Assembly: GCA_035546775.1 (NCBI GenBank)
Contig: DASZWD010000030.1
Coordinates: forward strand, 379,908 to 443,907
Direction: 5' to 3'
Length of the DNA stretch: 64,000 bases
From: Acidimicrobiales bacterium
GTDB taxonomy: Bacteria; Actinomycetota; Acidimicrobiia; Acidimicrobiales; JACCXE01
This document shows, piece after piece, positions 54,671 to 63,524 of the stretch. Every line of letters begins with the position of its first letter. Within the stretch, counting starts at the first letter, position 1. The notes under the pieces were generated by a model. The model was not told the DNA's origin and ran no database searches. It saw only the letters and a list, made by a program, of their open reading frames with translations. A program made the translations under genes and the position numbers.

Positions 54671-55803
54671 CCGGCGACTGCGGCGACGTCGATGACCTCG
54701 TGCGTGTTGGTGACGGGCGCCCCGGCGGTGGCGCCGCCGATGAGGTGCAACCAGCCGTCGAGCTCGACCGCCGCCAAGCCGAAACGCGGTACGCGCATCT
54801 GCCCGATCACGCTCCAGAAGCCCGTGCCGTAACACTCGACGGTGGCGACCACGCCCGTCGAGTTCTCGCCGCCGCCGACGCAGGGCCCCGCCGCCGCCGC
54901 CGCGACCCGCTCGTTCGCCAGATGGGCCTCGGTGCGCCAGCCCGACGAGCCTGACCGCCACGACTCGACGCTGTTGACCGCCGGCGTGCCCGGGTTGCGC
55001 CCGCCGATGGCGTAGATGCGGCCGTTCATCGCCAGCGCCGACGCGTACGACCGCGGGATCGACATCGGCTGGGTGTCCTTCCAGTCGCTCCCACCCTTGG
55101 CCAGGACTTCGACCTTGTCGAGAATCGTGCCGTCGCTCGTCTCGCCGCCGAGCACCACGAGGAACGTGCCCAACGTGGCGGCGGCCGCGCCGGCGCGCGC
55201 GGTGTGCAGCGCGGGGCCGTCCTGCCAGTCCTCGCCGCCGGGATGGAAGTAGTAAGTGCTCGACTGGGCCACCGGCTGCCCGTTCTCGATGGCCAGACCG
55301 CCGACGACCCACAGGTCGTCTCCGACGACCGCCAGCGACGCGTCGCGCAGGGGCACCGGAAGGTTCGGGCCGCGGCTCCACGCACCGGTCTTGGGGTCGT
55401 AGGCGTCGACGCGCACTGAGTAGCCACCACCGCCGCCCACGCCGCCGGCAACCACGACAAGCCCCTGCCACGCCGCGCCCGCAACCCCCGTACGCGCCAC
55501 GGGCAGCGGCGTCTCCGCCGGCTTGACTCGTCCGGCGACGACGGTGGTCGTCGTGGTCGCGCCCGCCGCGGTCGTGCCCGTCGTCACTTTGCGCGCCGTT
55601 GTCGTCGTCGTCGCGTGCACCACGGCACCGAACGGCGTGGTGCTCGGTGTCGTGGTCGACACCACGGCCGCCGGGAATTTGCCGTTGCGCAGCGAAGTGG
55701 GCGTACCGGAGTCGAGGTCGTGGCTGCCGCCGCACGCGCCCAGCACGCCCGCGACCAAGCCGACGAGCGCGACGATGACGACGGTCCTCGGCGCGCGCGT
55801 CAC
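54667..55803 (-). CDS. Kelch-repeat lipoprotein
   Basis: A 378-aa exported protein. A signal peptide with lipobox VLGAC (C24) is followed by a Thr/Ala-rich linker (residues ~60-110) and a Kelch-type beta-propeller with five or more blades (DDLWVVGGLAIENGQP, TFLVVLGGETSDGT, GRIYAIGGRNPGTP, GWLHLIGGATAGAP). It starts with GTG overlapping the MATE stop codon by 4 nt, so it is the third gene of the IclR-MATE-Kelch operon. It is probably anchored outside the membrane; ligand unknown. Confidence 0.85.
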   Translation of the reverse strand: MTRAPRTVVIVALVGLVAGVLGACGGSHDLDSGTPTSLRNGKFPAAVVSTTTPSTTPFGAVVHATTTTTARKVTTGTTAAGATTTTTVVAGRVKPAETPLPVARTGVAGAAWQGLVVVAGGVGGGGGYSVRVDAYDPKTGAWSRGPNLPVPLRDASLAVVGDDLWVVGGLAIENGQPVAQSSTYYFHPGGEDWQDGPALHTARAGAAAATLGTFLVVLGGETSDGTILDKVEVLAKGGSDWKDTQPMSIPRSYASALAMNGRIYAIGGRNPGTPAVNSVESWRSGSSGWRTEAHLANERVAAAAAGPCVGGGENSTGVVATVECYGTGFWSVIGQMRVPRFGLAAVELDGWLHLIGGATAGAPVTNTHEVIDVAAVAG

Positions 55804-57086
55804 GCCGACAGTGTGGCGCGATTCGCGCCCAAACCCGTCGCGTTGACCAGTGCCCGCACCAGCGCCCACGCCGCCAGGCCCATCCACAGCGCACGCAGGC
55901 CCAGCGCCGGGTGCACCAGGACGGCGGCGGCGCCGACCAGGAACGCCACGAGGCCCAGCAGCGTCGAGCGGCGGACGGTGACGAAGTCGCCGTTGCCCAT
56001 GAGCACGCCGTCAAGCAGGTAGGCGCCGGCCGCCGGGAATTGCATCAGGGCGAGGATCGGCATCACGCCGGCCGCCACACGCCGCACCGCCGCATCGTCG
56101 CTGAACAGCGCAGGGATGGCGTGGGTGCCGCCGACGAGCGCGACGGCCACGACGGCGGCACCGAACGCCGTGAGGCGCGCCGAGCGCGCCACGACGAACC
56201 GGAATCGTTCGCCGTCGGCCGCGCCCGCCGCCTCGGCCACCAGCGTCTGCGCCGCGATCGCCACCGAGTCGAGCACGAGGGCGGCGAACAGGTTGAGCTG
56301 GGCGACGACCTGATGGGCGGCGAGCGACGCCGTGTCGATGCGCGCCGCCACCGCGGAGGCCAGCGTCAACGCGGCGAACAGCGCGCCGGTGCGCACGATC
56401 AGGTTGGACGCGACGCGGCCGATCGCCCGCAGCTCGTCGCGATCCCTGCGTCCACCGGCCGCCCGACGCGCCAGCCGCAGCGCGAACACGGCGGCGCCCG
56501 CCCACTGCGCGACGACGGTGCCCCACGCCGATCCGGCGATCCCCCAGTGCAGGCCGTAGACGAACCACAGCTCGAGCAGGAGGTTGGCGACATTGGCCGC
56601 CACGACGACAAACAGTGGGCTGCGGGTGTCGCCTTCGCCGCGGGCGACCCCCATGCCCGCCCAGCTGATCAGCAGCGCGGGCATGCCCAGCACGCCGATA
56701 CGCAGGTAGACGACGGCGTCGTGCAAGACCGGGCCGTGCCCCCCGAGGGCGCGCACGACCGGCGACGCGCCCACGCCGAGCACGACCACCAGCAGTGCGC
56801 CGAGCACGCACGCCAGCCACAGCACGGTGGCGGCGACGCGCTGGACGCCCGAGTCGTCCCCGGCGCCGCGCAGGAAGCCGACGCGGCTCGTCGTCCACCA
56901 CGTCAGCACGTTGCACAACCCCGAGGACGTCGTCAGCACGATCGATGCGAGCCCGAGACCGCCGAGGGCGCGCGTCCCGATGTGACCGACGATGGCGGTG
57001 TCGGCGAGGACGTAGAGCGGCTCGGCGGCCAGCGTGAACAGCGACGGGATGGCCAGCGCCAGCAGGCGCCGGTCGACGGCGTTCAA
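55800..57086 (-). CDS. MATE family efflux transporter (DinF type)
   Basis: A 428-aa, 12-TM MATE protein: LALAIPSLFTLAAEPLYVLA, DTAIVGHIGTRALGGLGLAS and VGFLRGAGDDSG are typical of the DinF branch. These export drugs or metabolites with H+ or Na+ exchange. The start is a TTG overlapping the IclR stop by 4 nt (TTGA), so it is translationally coupled to the regulator. The longer upstream frame is only the IclR shadow. Being in the regulator's operon next to leuCD, export of a branched-chain amino acid or precursor is conceivable but unproven. Confidence 0.85.
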   Translation of the reverse strand: MNAVDRRLLALAIPSLFTLAAEPLYVLADTAIVGHIGTRALGGLGLASIVLTTSSGLCNVLTWWTTSRVGFLRGAGDDSGVQRVAATVLWLACVLGALLVVVLGVGASPVVRALGGHGPVLHDAVVYLRIGVLGMPALLISWAGMGVARGEGDTRSPLFVVVAANVANLLLELWFVYGLHWGIAGSAWGTVVAQWAGAAVFALRLARRAAGGRRDRDELRAIGRVASNLIVRTGALFAALTLASAVAARIDTASLAAHQVVAQLNLFAALVLDSVAIAAQTLVAEAAGAADGERFRFVVARSARLTAFGAAVVAVALVGGTHAIPALFSDDAAVRRVAAGVMPILALMQFPAAGAYLLDGVLMGNGDFVTVRRSTLLGLVAFLVGAAAVLVHPALGLRALWMGLAAWALVRALVNATGLGANRATLSA

Positions 57087-57709
57087 CGGCGCGTGAGTGC
57101 GTGTTCGATCTCGCGCGCGGCGTTCGCCACTGCGTCGCCGTGCTTGCTCCCCGGCGTGCGGCCCAGCCGGTCGACGGGACCTGAAACAGAAACCGCGGCG
57201 ACGATCTCGCCGTGCTGCCACACGCCGGCGCTGACGCTGGCAACGCCGGGCTCGCGCTCTTCGACCGAGGCGAGCCATTTCGTGGCCGGCGACCGCTCGC
57301 GCAGCACCCGCCCCGCCGAACCGCGCGAGATCGGCAGTACCGAACCCACGGGGACGATCGTGCGCAGCGAATGCGGCGACTCCGCCGCCAGCACGCACAC
57401 CCGCTCGTCGCCCCGGCGCACGTAGAGCTGCGCGCTCTCCCCGGTGCGATCGCGCAGCGCGGCCACCACCGGCGCGGCGGCGCTCACCAGGTCGTTGCCC
57501 ACCACCCGGGGCCCGAGCACGAAGCGCCCCTCGTCGTCGCGCTCGACAAAGCCATGGGCCTCGAGCGCGACGGCCAGGCGGTAGGCCGTGGCGCGCGGCA
57601 ACCCAGCCGCCGGCGCCAGGTCGGCGAGCGTGAGCGGGCCGCCGGAAAGCGCGTCGAGGACGGCGACCGACTTGTCGAGCACGCCCACCCCCGTTACAGT
57701 TCGTTCCAC
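57083..57709 (-). CDS. IclR family regulator (LtbR/NdgR-like)
   Basis: A 208-aa IclR regulator: N-terminal winged helix ([40 protein letters not shown]) and a C-terminal effector domain shorter than the usual ~170 residues. Divergence from leuCD is the known context of LtbR in corynebacteria and NdgR in streptomycetes, which control leu genes. It starts with GTG 8 nt after TATGAT (leaderless). An operator-like palindrome lies between it and leuC. It heads an operon with MATE and Kelch genes. Confidence 0.9.
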   Translation of the reverse strand: MERTVTGVGVLDKSVAVLDALSGGPLTLADLAPAAGLPRATAYRLAVALEAHGFVERDDEGRFVLGPRVVGNDLVSAAAPVVAALRDRTGESAQLYVRRGDERVCVLAAESPHSLRTIVPVGSVLPISRGSAGRVLRERSPATKWLASVEEREPGVASVSAGVWQHGEIVAAVSVSGPVDRLGRTPGSKHGDAVANAAREIEHALTRR

Positions 57710-57717
57710 AAAGCGAG

Positions 57718-57739
57718 ATCATAATCTCAGATTGTGAGA
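57718..57739. promoter_or_regulatory. IclR-type operator and divergent promoters, regulator / leuC
   Basis: The 38-bp intergenic region holds the perfect palindrome TCTCA-N5-TGAGA (57725-57739). It overlaps a plus-strand -10 TAATCT (57722-57727) for leuC and abuts the minus-strand TATGAT (57723-57718) of the regulator gene. Occupancy would block both promoters, as expected for an autoregulated repressor. Binding is inferred. Confidence 0.65.
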
Positions 57740-57747
57740 CAATTCCA

Positions 57748-59151
57748 ATGGCGCCCACCACCCTCAGCCAGAAGATCTGGGACCGTCACGTCGTTCACTC
57801 GGCCCCCGACGAGCCCGACCTGCTGTTCATCGACCTCCACCTGATTCACGAGGTCACGTCGCCCCAGGCGTTCGACGGTCTGCGTCTCAGCGGCCGCAGC
57901 GTCCGCCGCCCCGACCTCACGCTGGCGACGATGGATCACAACGTCCCCACCACGAACCTGCTCGAGCCGGTGAAGGACCCGATCAGCGCCCGCCAGATGG
58001 AAGTCCTCGCCCAGAACTGCAAAGAGTTCGGCATCACGCTGTACCCGATGGGCCATCGCGACTCGGGCATCGTCCACATCATCGGCCCCGAGCAGGGCCT
58101 CACACAGCCCGGCATGACGATCGTGTGCGGCGACAGCCACACCTCGACCCACGGCGCCTTCGGCGCCCTCGCCTTCGGCATCGGCACCAGCGAGGTCGAG
58201 CACGTTCTCGCCACCCAGACGCTGCCCCAGCGCACGCCGGGCACGATGGCGGTCGTCGTCGAAGGCGAGCTGCCGCCAGGCGTGTCGGCCAAGGACGTGA
58301 CGCTCGCCATCATCGGCCGCCTCGACACCGGCGGCGGTATCGGCTCGGTCATCGAGTACCGCGGCTCGGCGATCCGCGGCCTGTCGATGGAAGGCCGCAT
58401 GACGCTGTGCAACATGTCGATCGAGGCGGGCGCACGCGCCGGCCTCGTCGCCCCCGACGACACGACCTTTGCCTATCTCGAAGGTCGTCGCCACGCGCCG
58501 AAGGGCAAGGATTGGGAGGCGGCGCTCGACGACTGGCGCACGCTGCGCACCGACGACGACGCCGTGTTCGACAAGACCGTCGAACTCGACGCCACCGCCA
58601 TCGAGCCGCACGTCACCTGGGGCACCAACCCCGGCCAGGTCGTGCCGCTGTCGGGTCGCGTCCCCTCCCCCGACGCGTTCGCCGACGACGTGCACCGCAA
58701 CGCCGCGGCCCGCGCCCTCGAATACATGGGCCTGCGCGCCGACACGCCGATGCGCGACATCAAGGTCGACACGGTGTTCATCGGCAGCTGCACCAACGCC
58801 CGCATCGAAGACCTGCGCGCCGCCGCCGCGGTGCTCGACGGCCGGCGCGTCGCCCAGGGCATGCGCGCCCTCGTGGTGCCGGGCTCGGTGCAAGTAAAGG
58901 AGGCCGCCGAAGCCGAAGGCCTCGACAAGGTGTTCACCGCCGCCGGGTTCGAGTGGCGCGGCGCCGGCTGCTCGATGTGCCTCGCGATGAACCCCGACAA
59001 GCTCGCCCCCGGCGAGCGCGCCGCCTCCACGTCGAACCGCAACTTCGAAGGCCGACAGGGTCCCGGGGGCCGCACGCACCTCGTGTCGCCCGCCGTCGCC
59101 GCCGCCACGGCCGTCGCCGGCCACTTCGCCAACCCGAAGGACCTCGACTGA
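57748..59151 (+). CDS. leuC: 3-isopropylmalate dehydratase large subunit
   Basis: A 467-aa aconitase-family subunit that with LeuD isomerises 2- to 3-isopropylmalate. Iron-sulfur cysteines are in [13 protein letters not shown] and [13 protein letters not shown] (C-x2-C). [20 protein letters not shown] and ATMDHNVPT are conserved. ATG 57748 begins the conserved [16 protein letters not shown]. It is two nt from leuD and lies behind the IclR-type operator. Possibly also used for the citramalate branch of isoleucine synthesis, since cimA is nearby (known for LeuCD elsewhere). Confidence 0.97.
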   Translation: MAPTTLSQKIWDRHVVHSAPDEPDLLFIDLHLIHEVTSPQAFDGLRLSGRSVRRPDLTLATMDHNVPTTNLLEPVKDPISARQMEVLAQNCKEFGITLYPMGHRDSGIVHIIGPEQGLTQPGMTIVCGDSHTSTHGAFGALAFGIGTSEVEHVLATQTLPQRTPGTMAVVVEGELPPGVSAKDVTLAIIGRLDTGGGIGSVIEYRGSAIRGLSMEGRMTLCNMSIEAGARAGLVAPDDTTFAYLEGRRHAPKGKDWEAALDDWRTLRTDDDAVFDKTVELDATAIEPHVTWGTNPGQVVPLSGRVPSPDAFADDVHRNAAARALEYMGLRADTPMRDIKVDTVFIGSCTNARIEDLRAAAAVLDGRRVAQGMRALVVPGSVQVKEAAEAEGLDKVFTAAGFEWRGAGCSMCLAMNPDKLAPGERAASTSNRNFEGRQGPGGRTHLVSPAVAAATAVAGHFANPKDLD

Positions 59152-59153
59152 CC

Positions 59154-59747
59154 ATGGAAAAGATCACGACCATCACCGGCACGGCGGTCCCGCTCGAGCG
59201 CAGCGACGTCGACACCGACCAGATCATCCCGGCCGAGTGGCTCAAGCGCGTCGAGCGCACCGGCTTCGGCGAAGGCCTCTTCAGCGCGTGGCGCAAGGAC
59301 GCCACCTTCCCGCTCAACGACAAGCGCTACGAAGACGCGGTGATCCTCATCGCCGGCCCGAACTTCGGCACCGGGTCGTCGCGTGAGCACGCGGTGTGGG
59401 CGCTCATGGACTACGGGTTCAAAGCGGTGGTGTCGCCCCGCTTCGGCGACATCTTCCGCAACAACGCCACGAAAGCCGGTCTCGTGCCCGTCCAGGTGTC
59501 CGACGCCACCGCCGCCGCCCTCATGAAGGCGGTGCAGGACGATCCGTCCGTCGAACTCATCGTCGACATCGACTCGCGCACCATCGGCTGCCTCGCCGCC
59601 GGGATCGAGGAGCAGTTCCCCCTCGACGACTTCACCCGCATGCGCTTCCTCGAGGGCCTCGACGACATCGGCCTCACGCTGCGCAACGCCGACGCCATCA
59701 CCGCGTACGAGGGTGCGCGAAAGGCCTGGCTGCCGTCTTTGCCGTAA
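59154..59747 (+). CDS. leuD: 3-isopropylmalate dehydratase small subunit
   Basis: A 197-aa swivelling-domain subunit of isopropylmalate isomerase. DVDTDQIIPAEWLKRVERTG, NFGTGSSREHAVWALMDYGF and SPRFGDIFRNNATKAGLVPV are hallmark blocks. Length is normal. ATG 59154 lies 2 nt after the leuC stop, so it is co-translated with LeuC. Confidence 0.96.
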   Translation: MEKITTITGTAVPLERSDVDTDQIIPAEWLKRVERTGFGEGLFSAWRKDATFPLNDKRYEDAVILIAGPNFGTGSSREHAVWALMDYGFKAVVSPRFGDIFRNNATKAGLVPVQVSDATAAALMKAVQDDPSVELIVDIDSRTIGCLAAGIEEQFPLDDFTRMRFLEGLDDIGLTLRNADAITAYEGARKAWLPSLP

Positions 59748-59767
59748 ATCGGGACTACTTTCGGGGC

Positions 59768-61570
59768 ATGCCGAGGCTCTTCCCCCGTCTGGGCGCTCGC
59801 GGGCTCGTGCTCGCGATCGCCACCCTTGCCATCACCATGTTCCTCCCGGCGCAGGTCGCGCAGGCGGCCCCGGCGACGCATCTGACGTTGGTGAACGTCG
59901 ACAGCACGGCCACGGCCAACCGCACGATCGACTCCGTGTCCGTGCACGCGCAAGACGGGTCCAACGCCGACGACGCGACCTTCGCCGGCAGCGTGAGCTT
60001 CAGCGCCGCCTGTGGCAACTGCTTCGCCGTGTCGGTCAACGCCGACATGAGCAGTGCCCAGCCGGGCAACAACAACTCGTACCAGTTCAATCCGGTCTTC
60101 GGCGACTTCGGGTCGAAGACCTTTTACGTCGAGTGGAACGAGGCAGGCGTCGGCACCCAGACGCTGCACGTCGCGTCCGGCGGCATCACCGGAGCCGACG
60201 CCAACACCGCGACGGCCGTCGCCTCCAACAACCCGACGAAGCTCGTCATGACGGGCCCGCAGTCCAGCGGGCAGCAGAACGTGGCGGAAACGGTCACGGT
60301 CGCGATGCAGAACCACGCCAACCAGACGAATCCGAACCCGTACACCGGCACGGTCACCTTCAGCGCCTCGTGCAGCGACTGCTTCACCGTCTCGCCGAAC
60401 GACGGCGCCGGCCACCTCGACGAATACACCTACAAGACGGCCGACAACTCGACGAAGAACTTCTCGTTGACGTGGACCACGACGGGCACCGGCCGCTCGT
60501 TCAGCGCCCAGGGCACCGACCTGGCCGACGTCGACTCCGCGACGAAGAACAACATCAGCGTCGTCGCCGGTCCCACGACCACCACGTCGTCGAGCACGAC
60601 GTCGACCTCGACCACGTCCACCACCGTCGTTCCCCGCCAGAAGGCGGCCATGGTCGTCACCGGCGCCGCCCAGGGTGGTGGCCCGCACGTGATCGCACGC
60701 GACGCCAACACCGGCGCCGTCGTGTACTCCTTCATGGCCTACGACCCGAACTTCGCCGGCGGCGTGCGCGTGGCCACCGGTGACGTGAACGGCGACGGCT
60801 GGGACGACATCATCACCGGCGCCGGCCCGGGCGGTGGCCCGCACGTCCGCGTCTTCTCGGGCAAGGACCTCTCGGAACTCGCCTCGTTCCCCGCCTACGG
60901 CAACTTCCACGGCGGCGTGTTCGTCGCCGCCGGCGACGTCAACAACGACGGCAAGGCCGACATCATCACCGGCGCCGATGCCGGCGGCGGTCCCCACGTG
61001 CGCGTCTTCGACGCCACCAAGCTGCACAGCGCCAACATCGACGACGCCCAGATCCTCGCCTTCATGGCCTACGACAACTTCGCCGGTGGGGTGCGCGTGG
61101 CGTCGGCCGACTTCAACGGCGACGGCCACGACGACATCGTCACCGGCGCCGGTCCCGGCGGTGGCCCGCACGTGCGCTTCTGGTCGGGCACCAACGGCGC
61201 CGAACTCGGCGGGGCGCACGGCTTCTTCGCGTACGCGCCGAGCTTCAGCGGCGGTGTGTACGTCGCCGCCACCGACGCCCAGACGCCCGTCGTGATCACC
61301 GGTGCGGGCGCCGGCGGCGGTCGCCACGTCCGCGTGCTCGACATCCATGGCACCGAGGACCTCGGCTTCATGGCCGACCCCACCTCGACCCAGGGTGCCG
61401 TCCCCGCCATCGGTCGGGCGAACACACTGGCCAATGACGACTTCTACGTGTCGCGGGCCACGGGCAACCCAGCGGTGCAGCAGTTCGACCTGAGCGACGG
61501 CCACCAGATCACCGCCTTCCCGGCCTACCAGGCCGGCGTCGGCGTGTTCGTCGCCGTCGGCGTCTTCTAA
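59768..61570 (+). CDS. Secreted FG-GAP/VCBS repeat protein
   Basis: A 600-aa exported protein. The signal peptide ends LPAQVAQAA near residue 34. Residues ~35-270 are two Ig-like repeats, each with a C-x2-C pair (AACGNCFAVSV, ASCSDCFTVSP). A Thr/Ser linker (~275-295) leads to an integrin-type propeller of FG-GAP repeats with calcium loops DVNGDGWDD, DVNNDGKAD and DFNGDGHDD and the repeated AGPGGGPHVR. The last two blades are diverged. It follows leuD by 20 bp, but its function is clearly unrelated; it may have its own promoter. Ligand unknown. Confidence 0.87.
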   Translation: MPRLFPRLGARGLVLAIATLAITMFLPAQVAQAAPATHLTLVNVDSTATANRTIDSVSVHAQDGSNADDATFAGSVSFSAACGNCFAVSVNADMSSAQPGNNNSYQFNPVFGDFGSKTFYVEWNEAGVGTQTLHVASGGITGADANTATAVASNNPTKLVMTGPQSSGQQNVAETVTVAMQNHANQTNPNPYTGTVTFSASCSDCFTVSPNDGAGHLDEYTYKTADNSTKNFSLTWTTTGTGRSFSAQGTDLADVDSATKNNISVVAGPTTTTSSSTTSTSTTSTTVVPRQKAAMVVTGAAQGGGPHVIARDANTGAVVYSFMAYDPNFAGGVRVATGDVNGDGWDDIITGAGPGGGPHVRVFSGKDLSELASFPAYGNFHGGVFVAAGDVNNDGKADIITGADAGGGPHVRVFDATKLHSANIDDAQILAFMAYDNFAGGVRVASADFNGDGHDDIVTGAGPGGGPHVRFWSGTNGAELGGAHGFFAYAPSFSGGVYVAATDAQTPVVITGAGAGGGRHVRVLDIHGTEDLGFMADPTSTQGAVPAIGRANTLANDDFYVSRATGNPAVQQFDLSDGHQITAFPAYQAGVGVFVAVGVF

Positions 61571-61576
61571 GGGCGC

Positions 61577-61927
61577 ATGTTCCGCCGGCTGCTGCGCTTC
61601 ACCGTCCGCGTCGGCCTGCTCGCGGCGGCGGTGGCGCTGGTCGTCAAGCTCCTCGAAGACAAGCCGGCCCCCGAGGTCATCGCGGCGCCGCCGCGCCCCG
61701 AGCCGCCGCGCCCCGAGCCACCGCGCCCTGTACCGCCCCGGGTCGAGGTCTCCTGGGTCGAACCGCACGGCACCGTGTGCCCGCCGTCGCACCCGATCAA
61801 GGCGAAGCTGGGCAGCAAGGTGTTCCGCAAGCCCGAATCACCGGGCTACGACACCAGCAAGCCCGACCGGTGCTACGCCTCGGAAGCCGAGGCCGCGCGC
61901 GCCGGGTTCCACGAGGCGCGGCGCTAA
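61577..61927 (+). CDS. Small membrane protein with sunset-like domain
   Basis: A 116-aa protein. One N-terminal TM helix (residues ~8-25), a proline-rich linker of repeated PPRPE units (~38-54), and a C-terminal ~45-residue domain (VCPPSHPIKAKLGSKVF, GYDTSKPDRCYASEAEAARA) with two cysteines that resembles the actinobacterial sunset domain. It starts 6 nt after the FG-GAP stop codon and is probably co-expressed with it. Function unknown; the domain is found in several extracytoplasmic proteins. Confidence 0.75.
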   Translation: MFRRLLRFTVRVGLLAAAVALVVKLLEDKPAPEVIAAPPRPEPPRPEPPRPVPPRVEVSWVEPHGTVCPPSHPIKAKLGSKVFRKPESPGYDTSKPDRCYASEAEAARAGFHEARR

Positions 61928-61958
61928 CCCACCCGAATCGGTACGCGGTCGCGTGGCG

Positions 61959-63524
61959 TCAGGCGGTAACGGCGCGGGCGTCGAGGATGCCCGGCGCGCC
62001 GCGCAAACCGGCCACGACCGCATCCGGCACCGCCGCGTCCGTCGCCAGCACCATCAGCGCGGCCGATCCGTCGGTGGACCGCCCGAGATGCATGTCCGAC
62101 ACGTTGATGTCGGCGTCACGCATCGCCGCGGTCACGAGCGCCAGCATGCCGACGCGGTCGTCGTTGCGCACCACGAGCAGGTGCTTGGCCGGGGGCACTT
62201 CGCAGCTGATGCCGTCGATGGCGGTGATGCGCGCTTCGCGCGTCAGGCCCGTGATCGTGCCGGCCACCGACCGGTCGCCGCAGCGCAGCGTGAGCACGCT
62301 GCGCGCTTCGGTCGTTCCGACCTTCAGTTCCTTGACGTCGAGGCCGCGCTGCTCGGCGATCGTTGGCGCGTTGACGAACGAGACGGGGTCGTCCCCCGCC
62401 GCGTCGAGCACGCCGAGCATGGCCGACAGCGTGGCGAGGCTGACGTCGTTGTCGGCGACGGGCCCGCGGTATTCGACCTCGAGCACGTTGACGCCGGTGT
62501 CGCCCACGAGGCCGGCGAGCAACCCGCCGAGGCGTTCGGCCAGCGCCACGAACGGGCGCACGGTCTCGGACGCCGCGTGGGCGTTGACGTTCATCGCGTT
62601 CGGCACGAAGTCGCCGGCGAGCGCCAGCACGACCTGCTCGGCGACCTGCACGCCCGCCTTGTCCTGCGCCTCGGCGGTGCTGGCCCCCAGATGCGGCGTC
62701 ACCACGACGTTAGGCAGGCCGAACAGCGGCGACTCCTTCAGCGGCTCCTCGGCGAACACGTCGAGCGCCGCGCCCCCGACCCGTCGCTCACGCAGCGCGT
62801 CGGCGAGATCGTTCTCGTCGACGATGCCGCCGCGGGCGTCGTTGACGATGCGCACCGTCGGCTTCATCTTCGCCATCAACTCGGCGTTGACGAGCCCGAC
62901 CGATTCCTTGGTCTTGAGCAGGTGGATCGAGATGAAGTCGGCGACCGCCGCCAGCTCGTCGAGCTCGAGCAACTCGACGCCCATCTGCTTGGCGCGCTCG
63001 GGCGACGTCCACGGGTCCCACGCCACGACGCGCATGCCGAAGGCGTTGGCCCGCTGCGCCACCAGCGTGCCGATGCGGCCGAGACCGAGCAGGCCGAGCA
63101 CCTTGCCGTGCAGCTCGACGCCCTCCCACTTCGACTTCTCCCATCGGCCCTCGACCAGCGCGCCGTGCGCCTGCGGGACGTTGCGCGCCAGGCTCAGCAG
63201 TAGCGCCATGGCGTGCTCGGCCGTCGACACGCTGATGCTGAACGGCGCGTTGGCGACCATCACGCCCTTGGCGGTGGCCGCCGCCAGGTCGATGTTGTCG
63301 ATGCCGACGCCGGCGCGGCCGACCACCACGAGCGAGTCGGCGGCGTTGATGACGTCGACCGTGACCTTGGTGGCCGAGCGCACGATCATCGCCTCGACGC
63401 CCTTGACGGCGTCGAGCAGCTCCTCGGGCGACAGCCCGATCTTCTCGACGACGTCGTGGCCCGCCGCAGTAAGCGCGGCGGTGGCCGACGGGGCGAGCGG
63501 TTCAGTGATGAGGACGGTCGCCAT
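61959..63524 (-). CDS. serA: D-3-phosphoglycerate dehydrogenase
   Basis: A 521-aa long-form (type I) SerA, catalysing the first step of serine synthesis. NAD-binding GLLGLGRIGTLVAQRA, catalytic arginine/glutamate region in NDARGGIVDENDLADAL and the histidine in TPHLGASTAEAQDKAG are visible. The ~320-440 allosteric substrate-binding domain and a C-terminal ACT domain (LLVVRNDDRVGMLALVTAAM) follow, the form allosterically inhibited by serine in mycobacteria. The ATG shares one base with the aminotransferase stop codon (TAATG), so the two are coupled. Confidence 0.97.
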   Translation of the reverse strand: MATVLITEPLAPSATAALTAAGHDVVEKIGLSPEELLDAVKGVEAMIVRSATKVTVDVINAADSLVVVGRAGVGIDNIDLAAATAKGVMVANAPFSISVSTAEHAMALLLSLARNVPQAHGALVEGRWEKSKWEGVELHGKVLGLLGLGRIGTLVAQRANAFGMRVVAWDPWTSPERAKQMGVELLELDELAAVADFISIHLLKTKESVGLVNAELMAKMKPTVRIVNDARGGIVDENDLADALRERRVGGAALDVFAEEPLKESPLFGLPNVVVTPHLGASTAEAQDKAGVQVAEQVVLALAGDFVPNAMNVNAHAASETVRPFVALAERLGGLLAGLVGDTGVNVLEVEYRGPVADNDVSLATLSAMLGVLDAAGDDPVSFVNAPTIAEQRGLDVKELKVGTTEARSVLTLRCGDRSVAGTITGLTREARITAIDGISCEVPPAKHLLVVRNDDRVGMLALVTAAMRDADINVSDMHLGRSTDGSAALMVLATDAAVPDAVVAGLRGAPGILDARAVTA

